In this document: piece after piece, positions 46,785-55,243 of the stretch
Numbering within the stretch: position 1 is the stretch's first letter
Layout of the letters: every line of letters starts with the position of its first letter
From: Planococcus citri
Taxonomy: Eukaryota > Arthropoda > Insecta > Hemiptera > Pseudococcidae
Assembly: GCF_950023065.1 (NCBI RefSeq)
Contig: NC_088679.1
Location: 35,712,001-35,776,000 of the forward strand
Direction: 5' to 3'
Length of the DNA stretch: 64,000 bases
Notes under the pieces: model-generated
What the model was told of the DNA's origin: nothing
Seen by the model: only the letters and a program-made list of their open reading frames with translations
Databases searched by the model: none
Translations under genes and position numbers: made by a program

Positions 46785-49700
46785 TTGGATTAAAACCGAT
46801 GGCGTTGCAATTGGACTCAGGGGCTCTGCCCAATGTAATTTCGAAGCCTGTCGTCGAGTATATTACTCGACAACACCCTCAATGGATTAAGTATATCCAA
46901 TTACGCCGTCCGGTACTATTAAGAATGGCTGATGATAAATTAGTCAAAACAATGACTCATATCGTGGAAATTTGTATGAGAGTAGGTACTCAGATGATTT
47001 ACTCACCATTTTACATCTTGGATACTCCCGCCAAATCGTGCATAATGGGCCGTGTGGCCATGAGATACTTAGGTATTTTACCTCAGCTAGAAGAGGGGCA
47101 CGATTATGCTTTATGTAAACCACGAAATGGACAACCGTTCAAAATACCTTACCTACGTGAGGACGAATATAGGGACGCCTTGTCCGTCTACCATTGTGAA
47201 GTTGAACCACAATACATGCACGAAATGGTGCACAACTTACACAGAAAATCGGGATACCTTGATCAAGAGCTATTCGATGAGCAATTCAAGGCTCAACAGC
47301 TCTATAAAAAGAATATGAAGAATGACTTAAACAACCTCGTTATCAAGGGTAAAATTACCGCGAAAGAGGCAGACGATGCCTATAAAGAAGTTGAAGGCTA
47401 CTGTGACATTTTCAGCAACTCGCCAGGTCGCTATGTTGGTGAAAGAGTCAACTTCAAGTTTGACATTGACCCAAAACTGGGTCCTTGGAGAGGTGAAAAA
47501 TTCCGTCCTTCGCAGAAGATCATGGAAGCCTTGAGAAAGACGATCGCAAAAATGTTGCGAGAAGGTATAATAAGGCCCTCACGGTCAAAATACATTAATA
47601 CGATGGCGCCGGTCATAAAAAAGAACGGTGACATTCGGTTATGTTTAGATGCCGACGAACTCAATAAAAAACTACAACAAGTGCTTACAGAACCGAACCC
47701 GGTTGAATGGATCATCTTTGAAAACAAAGGTGATGAATTATTTTGCACTCTCGATTTTACTGCCGGTTTCTGGCAGCTGGTTCTCGACGAGGCATCGCGT
47801 CAATACACCGCATTCCAAGTATGCGGACAAGTTTATGAGTTTTGTCGATTACCGTACGGTTTGAAAATATCAAGTGGCGAGTTCGTTCACATGATAAATC
47901 AGGTGATTCCTGACATGAAAGGAGTGACTAAGTTTGTTGACGACGTCAAAGTGTCTGGCGCTACGTTTAGAGAGACTTTAGATCGTCTAAAAGAAGTATT
48001 CGAAGCAATTCGAAAGAATGGTTTAAAATTAAACCCTAATAAGACGCAATTTTTCCGCGAATACGCGGAACATTTGGGCTTCATTATTTCAAAAGATGAA
48101 GTTGCCAAACAGAGTGAGAAAATAAAGAAATTTATGGAATTTGTCGAAAAACACACGAAGAAAGGCAAATTTGCACTAAAAACGGTGAAAGAAATTCTTA
48201 CTCTGGTAGGACTGACCGGCCTTTATAGGAATTTTATTCCTAATTATATGCAAATTTTGCGACCTATCTATGACCTTACCAAGGGTAATGAAGACAAGGT
48301 CGTATGGGGCAAGGAGCAAGAAAAAGCTTTTGAGCAATTGAAAGCTGAGTATTGCAAAGATTTCAAACTGAAACCACCGCCTCAAGATGGTGATTTGTAT
48401 CTTGATACGTACGTATCCGAAGATGCAATGAACGCTGTGTTATTCTACATAGATAAGGTATCGAAAGAGAAGCATGTCTGCTTATTTGTATCGAAACTTT
48501 TCGAAACACATCAGAAGAATTTCACGCTTTTCGATCGTGAAATGATGACACTGGTGCAAGTTTTGAAGAAAGTTCAAATGTGGGTCATTGGACGAAAAAT
48601 TCACGTTCGGAAAAATTTATTGGCGATCGCTAATAGGTATAGAGAGATGGCGCAAACACATCGTAAAGCTGCTCATTGGATTACTTGGTTCAATTGTTTC
48701 GATCTACAATGGACTATGGATAAATCCAATAAGCACTTGTACAGTGTAAAAGCGCCAGAATTGGAATTAAAGAATTTTTCGACCGAAATACCACCTTTGG
48801 AAGTGTTATTTGTTGAAGAAAATATCACGATACTTCATAATCGTCTGAACGATATTCCTAAGTTCCAAAACGGAGATGAAAAATGTGAAGCGATCATGAA
48901 GATTTTAACTACGCATTATCCAGAAACGGACAAGAAAGAAATCGAAATAAAAAAGCGTAAAGCTAAGAAATTTGCGATCAAAGATACGCTCGTATATGAA
49001 AATTCGGACGAATTGGACTTAGATGATGAGGAGGTCAACGACCTCACGCCTATTAAAAAACCAATGTTAATGAAAAGGCTAGATAATGGCTCGCTGGTAC
49101 CCTACCTACCAGATACCCTATTCTACGATACAGTAGACTACCTGCATTACGCGTATGGCCATTTGGGCCCAGCTAAGTTGGAGATGATATTTCGTCGCAT
49201 GTATTATCATCCCAACTCTATGCACTACATACGTGAGATATGTAATACGTGTATTGTGTGTAAAGTGAATAAAAATTACACCAACCATAAGGTCTTAGAA
49301 TACGGACAAATAGAGGCGTACGCCATTGGCGATGTTTTGTCAGTTGACATTTTTGGACCAATTCCTGCGATCGAAGGATATCCTAAATTTTTACTGGTGG
49401 TAAAAGATATTTTTACCGGTAAAACATGGATCCAAACTATGTGCCATACGAGACAAAAGGACGTATGCAATGCAATGCAAACCGTCCTTGCGGACATCGA
49501 ACGTCGTGACGTAACCGTCAAAAAAGTAATTACCGACAACGGTACTCAATTTATTAGTGAATCGTGGTATAAGCTACTTGAACATAATGATATCAAGGTA
49601 GCCCATACCAATGCCTACAACCCGCAATCGTCTTCGGTCGAACGTACGATGCGAGTAATCGGTGACAAGCTGAGGGTGAAATTGAATAAAATTCATAATC

Positions 49701-51619
49701 CTCATAAACCTCATACGGGGTGGCAAGGCTTTATTGGAGAAATCCAAATTGAAATAAATAATACACCTACATCATTCGGATTTACCCCGAACGAGGCATG
49801 GGGCATGGTGGACGCTATCAATGCCAAAATGCCTCATAAGCGAAAGAAATTCGATTTTACCCATAAATTAATCGAATTGAAAGAGAATTTGAGCAAAATT
49901 AAAGCTCCTTCAATTCCTTTATCGGAATGCTTTACGAAGAAATTAGACCCTATGGTCGACTTAATTTTAGATCCAGACGGATACGCCCGCGTAACCGCCG
50001 ACGGCGCGTGTTCGAAGAATGGAGACGCGGACGCGGTAGCGGGGATTGGAATCTGCTTTGCACCAGATTCATTGAGAAATGTATCCGATCGGATATCACC
50101 TACTGAAGATTTCCAACTGTCGAATAATTTTGCTGAATTGTCAGCCATTATTCAAGCATTGGAAATTTTAAAATTTAATGACGTGAAAAAAGTTAAGCTT
50201 TTTTCAGATTCGAATTACGTCATTAAGGCTCTGAACCATACGGTTAACGTGTGGTTGAAAAACAAGTGGCTTAACGCCAGGAAAAAACCGGTCCACCACA
50301 AGAAGCTTTTTGAGCAAATTTTGGAATTGAAAAAATCGTTCGATTTCATTGAATTTCATCACGTCTATGCACGTAAATACGAATACACGAACGTGATAGC
50401 GGATCACTTGGCCAAAAAAGCTGTCTACACGATTGAACTGGCAAAATTCCAAATCGATAAAATGACTGACCGTCAAATAATTGAAACTTATATTCGGGAA
50501 AGAAGACGATTAAAAAAGATCGAAGAGGAGTACAAGTTCAACAAGGAGCACAAGGATCCAGACACGCTTAAGGAAGGAGATATGGTTTTGCTCACAAACC
50601 ATAAATTGTCTAGTTCGGACAAGCAAACCGCGAAAAAATTGTACCAAAAGCGTATTGGTCCATTTAAGATTCTCAAACGAGCAGGTACCAACTCGTACCT
50701 ACTTGAACCAACCGACGGTTCAAACGTGAATCGCATTGCGAACGTTAGACAACTTACGTTGTTTTTAAAAAAGGCTGAAATTTCAGAAATGGAAAAAGAT
50801 CCCTGCCTACGTTCGTGGCTTGATAAACGTACGTTAGAGAAGAAAATTTCTGATTTTTTGAATGACCATAAAATTGAAACCAACAACGACGAATCATCGG
50901 AGGAGGATGAATTAGAAATGGTCGAAAAAATTCAAAAAATCAAGGTTCCAAGATCGGACAAAAATGATGAAAATACCAAAAACGCCACGAAGGTAATTTT
51001 GTCAAAATTAGAAAAAATCGCGCGAGATCAAAGACAAGCCGCTCGAGCTAAGAAACGTTCGGAGTACCTAGCTAGTAAAGCTGGCACTAGTAGTGAAGAG
51101 CCAATATACGAAGAATTGGACACACCTGTGAAGAAGAAGAAGAAAAAGAAGAAAAAGAAAAAGGAAAATACTTCGAACGAAGTACCTGTCATAGATCTAA
51201 CCACGGATGACAAGGAGAAAGATGCTGCGAATGAAGAACCAAAGGAAAAGAAAACTCGAAGATCTGAACGTCTCGCAGCTACCGCCCTTCGAATGGGACA
51301 ACGGTTAATTTTGAAAAAGAATGCTAAAACGGTAAACCAAATTAAAATGCTTGATAATGAACAAAAATTCTACGGCAAGTATTACGGTACTGATCCAGAT
51401 CCAAAAACTGAATACGAAAATGACCGTTCGGTATCAGTTAGCGAAAGCGAAAGTGACTCGTCTGAATTGTCTTCGGACGAAGAAAACTCACTGGAATTCA
51501 TATTAAATAATTCGCCAAACAACTCTGATACGGAGAAAAATGATAAGAAAGGTAAAAAAGCAAAATCGAAGATTAAAAAATTGGCGCTTTGGTTGATGGG
51601 TTCGAACAAAAAAGATTAG
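46781..51619 (+). CDS. ORF3: Pol polyprotein (protease, RT, RNase H, integrase with inserted RNase H1), 1612 aa
   Basis: Replicates the element. Domains: aspartic protease with LDSGA (11-15); reverse transcriptase about 220-440 with D325 in TLDFTAGFWQL and FVDD (385-388); connection/RNase H about 530-620, degenerate (D542 and E587 plausible, later Asp residues missing); integrase zinc finger H789, H794, C824, C827; integrase core D856, D919, E954 (34 residues between the last two). Next, at about 1065-1220, comes a second, complete RNase H of eukaryotic RNase H1 type (D1074, E1119, D1143, D1208, with a basic-handle-like W..KNKW region), and only then the integrase C-terminal module with IGPF (1292-1295). 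The 1340-1612 tail is charged, with 11 lysines (1451-1461) and a SUMO-interaction-like VPVIDLTTDD (1468-1477). ATG 46781 or a frameshift product is possible. Classification as Ty3/Gypsy is firm; the order of RNase H domains is unusual. Confidence 0.95.
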   Translation: MIGLKPMALQLDSGALPNVISKPVVEYITRQHPQWIKYIQLRRPVLLRMADDKLVKTMTHIVEICMRVGTQMIYSPFYILDTPAKSCIMGRVAMRYLGILPQLEEGHDYALCKPRNGQPFKIPYLREDEYRDALSVYHCEVEPQYMHEMVHNLHRKSGYLDQELFDEQFKAQQLYKKNMKNDLNNLVIKGKITAKEADDAYKEVEGYCDIFSNSPGRYVGERVNFKFDIDPKLGPWRGEKFRPSQKIMEALRKTIAKMLREGIIRPSRSKYINTMAPVIKKNGDIRLCLDADELNKKLQQVLTEPNPVEWIIFENKGDELFCTLDFTAGFWQLVLDEASRQYTAFQVCGQVYEFCRLPYGLKISSGEFVHMINQVIPDMKGVTKFVDDVKVSGATFRETLDRLKEVFEAIRKNGLKLNPNKTQFFREYAEHLGFIISKDEVAKQSEKIKKFMEFVEKHTKKGKFALKTVKEILTLVGLTGLYRNFIPNYMQILRPIYDLTKGNEDKVVWGKEQEKAFEQLKAEYCKDFKLKPPPQDGDLYLDTYVSEDAMNAVLFYIDKVSKEKHVCLFVSKLFETHQKNFTLFDREMMTLVQVLKKVQMWVIGRKIHVRKNLLAIANRYREMAQTHRKAAHWITWFNCFDLQWTMDKSNKHLYSVKAPELELKNFSTEIPPLEVLFVEENITILHNRLNDIPKFQNGDEKCEAIMKILTTHYPETDKKEIEIKKRKAKKFAIKDTLVYENSDELDLDDEEVNDLTPIKKPMLMKRLDNGSLVPYLPDTLFYDTVDYLHYAYGHLGPAKLEMIFRRMYYHPNSMHYIREICNTCIVCKVNKNYTNHKVLEYGQIEAYAIGDVLSVDIFGPIPAIEGYPKFLLVVKDIFTGKTWIQTMCHTRQKDVCNAMQTVLADIERRDVTVKKVITDNGTQFISESWYKLLEHNDIKVAHTNAYNPQSSSVERTMRVIGDKLRVKLNKIHNPHKPHTGWQGFIGEIQIEINNTPTSFGFTPNEAWGMVDAINAKMPHKRKKFDFTHKLIELKENLSKIKAPSIPLSECFTKKLDPMVDLILDPDGYARVTADGACSKNGDADAVAGIGICFAPDSLRNVSDRISPTEDFQLSNNFAELSAIIQALEILKFNDVKKVKLFSDSNYVIKALNHTVNVWLKNKWLNARKKPVHHKKLFEQILELKKSFDFIEFHHVYARKYEYTNVIADHLAKKAVYTIELAKFQIDKMTDRQIIETYIRERRRLKKIEEEYKFNKEHKDPDTLKEGDMVLLTNHKLSSSDKQTAKKLYQKRIGPFKILKRAGTNSYLLEPTDGSNVNRIANVRQLTLFLKKAEISEMEKDPCLRSWLDKRTLEKKISDFLNDHKIETNNDESSEEDELEMVEKIQKIKVPRSDKNDENTKNATKVILSKLEKIARDQRQAARAKKRSEYLASKAGTSSEEPIYEELDTPVKKKKKKKKKKKENTSNEVPVIDLTTDDKEKDAANEEPKEKKTRRSERLAATALRMGQRLILKKNAKTVNQIKMLDNEQKFYGKYYGTDPDPKTEYENDRSVSVSESESDSSELSSDEENSLEFILNNSPNNSDTEKNDKKGKKAKSKIKKLALWLMGSNKKD
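49973..50440 (+). other. RNase H1-type domain embedded in the integrase region
   Basis: This segment of ORF3 (residues 1065-1220) has VTADGACSKNG, VAGIGICF, NNFAELSAIIQAL, KLFSDSNYVIKAL and NVIADHLAKKAV: all four D-E-D-D positions of RNase H1. The pattern after the first Asp (DGxCSxNG...AGIG) and the basic handle-like loop match cellular eukaryotic RNase H1 rather than the usual Gypsy RNase H. It lies between the integrase DDE core and the GPY/F module. Confidence 0.85.
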
Positions 51620-51998
51620 AATTAGCCAATTCAGCGACGCTCGTCGTTCTATCATTCGTATTCACCCGCACCCTCTCGCTACTTTTCGTACCGATCTCGT
51701 AAAATTCCAGGAAATTTTGCGAGAATCAGCCGTTCAGTTTTGGAAACATCACGCGTCATCTATCGATTGAAAGGCTATTATGTTGTGTAGATCAGTATCG
51801 AAAGGACGTAATTGTGCGTAACCAGAGCTAACGTGGCTATTTTTATTATTTAGCGCCTGATGCGGTGAAGTATAAGTTCGCGAGAAACCAGTACATGTGC
51901 GGTAATATAGTTTAATGTAACATAAGTGCGTACGTATAATTATACAAGTACCATACGGTGATAAAAAAACAGTGCTATTGGCAATTTCAACGATCGCA
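51620..51998 (+). other. Spacer between pol and ORF4 with a possible splice acceptor
   Basis: About 380 bp of noncoding sequence. TATTTTTATTATTTAG|CGCC (ends 51853) is a good 3' splice site 146 nt before the ORF4 ATG, and could pair with the LTR or leader donors. Nothing else is recognised. Confidence 0.45.
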
Positions 51999-52418
51999 AT
52001 GGATAACAATCGACCATTCCCATACCTGGCTCCCGCATTACGCAGACGTCGACCCTGGAACCTACGATTTGGGTATGTTACCGTTCGGATACGATTAAAC
52101 GGAATGGTCCATGATCATATTATACCGGATGCGATTAGCGTTAACGTACGAGCTAGAGGACGAGCATGCACAAGAAGATTTTCCCGAATTGATCTACGAA
52201 ACATGATCCGCGAGCTGTTCCATCAAGATCTATTGTTCGATTTTGACTATAATCCAATAGAGCTAATCATCATGGAGATTCACAATTTCTACTTCGCGAA
52301 TGGTGATCGATTATTGGTAATTCGCAGAGAAAGCCGTACGGCACGGGTACGCATACCCACAGCAGTCGTCGATGACTTCCTCGATACTTTCGGCTTTATC
52401 CCGGCGGAATTTATGTAA
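51999..52418 (+). CDS. ORF4: accessory protein of unknown family, 139 aa
   Basis: Starts with ATG 51999 (M-D-N-N-R); the frame extends upstream only from a GTG, which is not a normal eukaryotic start. The protein is Arg-rich in the first half (about residues 9-55) and then alternates hydrophobic and charged segments: IELIIMEIHNFYF, LLVIRRESRTARVRIP, DDFLDTFGFI. No known motif, signal peptide or membrane span is seen. The second half matches the downstream broken copy (52945-53358) residue by residue in pattern. The ORF is followed by 'ttttaagatgt' and an AATAAA at about 52,530, so it may have its own transcript end. It lies downstream of pol where LTR elements put env or accessory genes, but it is not an envelope protein. 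Function unknown. Confidence 0.65.
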   Translation: MDNNRPFPYLAPALRRRRPWNLRFGYVTVRIRLNGMVHDHIIPDAISVNVRARGRACTRRFSRIDLRNMIRELFHQDLLFDFDYNPIELIIMEIHNFYFANGDRLLVIRRESRTARVRIPTAVVDDFLDTFGFIPAEFM

Positions 52419-52944
52419 GTTTTAAGATGTTTAGATTAAGTAGGATACGTACGTACCACCTAGTATTAAGTCAAGATGTACCTGATTTCTGATTTTTTTT
52501 TTTTTTTTTTTCTCGATTTTTCGTTTCGAATAAAATAATTAATGTACACACGTATAGACTTCTTTATTTTACTTAAAGTACAATAAATGAACAAATTGAC
52601 ACACGTACAAAGCCAGAGAATAACTACTGTAACAGGTAAGTGAAATTGATTCTCTTGAATATCGCAATCGTGAAATATCACATCACTCTAGATCGGAGAA
52701 TATTTTGCTAAGCAAAATTCGAATGTGCGTTCGTACGATTATCAAACCAAAATTTTGATAAATCAACCAATGTGTCAGTAGTTCGATTAAGTGCGTTCTC
52801 GCAAAGTATAATATTTCGAGCGTATAAGGGAGGCAGCGTGCGTATATCGAGTACTGTAAATTGATGTAAAGTGATCGCGTTTATAATATTACCGTACGGT
52901 TGATTTACGAATGTTTTGCTACGCAATCTTTCTACGTTCGTACG
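52419..52944 (+). other. Spacer with poly(T) and polyadenylation signal
   Basis: Holds the ORF4 3' region: an 18-nt T run (about 52,495-52,512), then GAATAAAATAATT around 52,530. The second part, up to the paralogue, has AT-rich sequence such as 'tttataatattaccgtacgg' (about 52,880-52,899), comparable with the region before ORF4 ('ataattatacaagtaccatacgg'). Both ORFs may thus be duplicated as whole cassettes. Confidence 0.5.
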
Positions 52945-53358
52945 ATGGCTCAGGAGCCGATTTTCCCCGGATTAGATCCGGCGCTTGCGGCCATTCGACC
53001 GCCAGAAATGCGACCACCGTTCTGATCGATCTTCTTACAATTCCAGCGACCTCGACACGCAGTACAACGACGCCCGCGTATCGTAGTAACAGTCGCTGCC
53101 AATGAGCGGAATATAATACGCTTCCTCCATATCAACGACTTCGACCAACGGCTAAATGAGCTAATTTTTCAAAATCTTACAGACTTCGCGCACGGAAACT
53201 CAGCAATCGTTATCGAATTTCACCAACATTTTAATGAAGAAGGTGCGCAGCTGATCATTGCGAGGCGAAGAGATCGTACGACAAGGGTCTATCGACCAAT
53301 GGCGATCATAGACGAGTTCCTGCAGCTATTAAGATTAAATTACACGGATTTTGCGTAA
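52945..53358 (+). pseudogene. ORF5: tandem paralogue of ORF4 with an in-frame stop
   Basis: The frame from ATG 52945 (M-A-Q-E-P) has a TGA at 53023-53025 and then stays open to TAA 53356-53358. The part after the stop parallels ORF4: INDFDQRLNELIFQNL against IDLRNMIRELFHQDL, AQLIIARRRDRTTRVYRP against DRLLVIRRESRTARVRIP, and AIIDEFLQLL against AVVDDFLDTF. Similarity is at the pattern level with many substitutions, so the duplication is old. The rest of the element looks intact, so the stop could be readthrough, a sequencing error, or true decay. A splice acceptor-like CTTCTTACAATTCCAG ends at 53046, just past the stop and in phase, so translation of a spliced exon is another option. After the ORF comes 'ttttaagatgt' and GAATAAAA (about 53,464-53,471), as after ORF4. 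Confidence 0.65.
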
Positions 53359-55243
53359 AATTTGAAGTTTTATATACTCGAAAAAGTAAGAACTCGTCCG
53401 GGTAACTGTTATATAGGTAACTTGTACCTCGGTATTTAATTTTAAGATGTAAAATTTCTCAACGAATAAAACTGTACGGATAGTCCAGCGATATACGTAT
53501 ACGTATTACTTGTCCATGCCTACCAGGGCAAAATAAATAGGAACTATGTTCAAACAAATAGGTAAAAGCTTACATAAGAATCAACAAAATTATAGGAAGG
53601 GCAAACGTGGCAACAGGGGATAAAATTAACAGACTCAAAAATGAGTAAAAATTTAACGAAATGCTTCGAATAGAATATCACCAACGTGATAAGAGTGTAA
53701 AAATAAACTTGGTAACTATTATCTCAACAGATATGGGTAAGTATCAATTGTATTGAAACATTTTTCTCTACAGGTGGTATCACAGTTATGATACGAACGC
53801 AAGATGCACCTATGTGCAAATAACCGAAAGGTAAGTACTTTACAATTATACCTAGCTCGGGAAAATACGTAGAAACGAATGATTGAAAAATCTATACATG
53901 TACGAAAACGTACACATTTTTTGATTTACTATTTTAAAAACCTGAAACACTCGTTCCGCCCCACACTAACCTACTCACACCTCACTCAAATTACTCGTAC
54001 AGTTTCACTCCTGAAAACACATAAAACATCGTATATTTGAGACAGAAATAGGTGAGTCGAGTAGAGAAGGCGAAGAAATAGGTAGGTACCTACTTGCCTT
54101 GAAATAATACATAAGAAATGCCAGTTAGAAACGTACGTTTATTTTTTCTAACTCCACGCCCACCGGAGTGACTAATTACCATAAAAAGGTTCATTTTTTG
54201 CTGCAAATTACTCAAACACTCATCGTACGATGAATACGAACCTTTTTCGGTAACAATTCATCGACCATTAAAATGGTAATTAATGCATCGTTCGATGCCC
54301 TGCTAAGTGAAAAACAACCACGTGCGTTGAACCAAACATGTTTTCTACACACGTGATGACAGCGAATAGGTTCGTACGAACAATATAACACATCTCAGGG
54401 CTAGAATTTCAAGGCTAAAATTACAATCAAATTCCTTTCAAAGGACCAAATATTCACTAGCGTGACAACTACGGATTTATTACCTATAAAAAATCAACTT
54501 GAAACCGAATAAGATGTCCAAAAGACCGCTTCCTAGTGCGTAATAAAATGAAACAATACGCACATTGCACGAACGTGCTTCTTCTGCTCTTCGTAGAAAT
54601 TTGACTACGCCGCTTGGTCGCCACCAACCAGTCACCTAAGGGAGGGAGAAGGGCAGTTTTTGCGTTAGCAGCTCATTTCTGTCTACTGATATGATTATTC
54701 TCTTCTAGTCGCTCGTGTTATCATCATGCTTACGCTGGAAGAATGCGAAACGTTATCGCGCATTTTACTGATAATCAAAGAAATACTTGCTCTCGTTCGA
54801 GAGATGCTTTCCACCCTCCTCTAAATTATATTTATACAAAAAAGGCATCGAGCGACGCGCGCAGACGGATTCGAATTACTATCTATTGCACATATTGTAA
54901 TCGGTTCCATTATATTCCTGTCTACCGCCCGGCTACAGTTCGATCTTTACGTTTTTAAAATTATCATTGTATTTTTTATGTATGTTATTATCGTGTGTGA
55001 ACGTTTTGCGAAGTATCAGTGTTCGATGAATCGAGTATTTTATTACCATTCTTGTAAATTGCGCGAATAATATGAATTTTTTGTGCGTACATTACGTGTT
55101 ATATGTGTAAATACTGCGAGTACGATAATCCTCTAGTGTCGGTGTGTCGCGAATTATATATCTACGAACGCAGAGTGTTCGACATCTCGAGTACGTGTGT
55201 ACGATTCGTGGAAAAACTTTACCGATCGCGAGTGAATTCAACC
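53359..55243 (+). other. 1.9-kb noncoding spacer before ORF6
   Basis: Contains acceptor-like TTTTTCTCTACAG (ends 53773) and ATTCTCTTCTAG (ends 54708). Just after the second lies a 32-codon ATG frame (54726-54824; M-L-T-L-E-E-C-E..., ending LVREMLSTLL) that would form an amphipathic helix; it may be a small protein or upstream ORF, or chance. AAAAAGGTTC at about 54183 and GAACCTTTTT at about 54238 can pair as a hairpin. An in-frame ATG at 55103 precedes the preferred ORF6 start. Confidence 0.45.

Noticed and set aside
51972..52418. Longer ORF4 starting at 51972
   Set aside because: That start is GTG. The first ATG is at 51999, which is the normal choice in a eukaryote.
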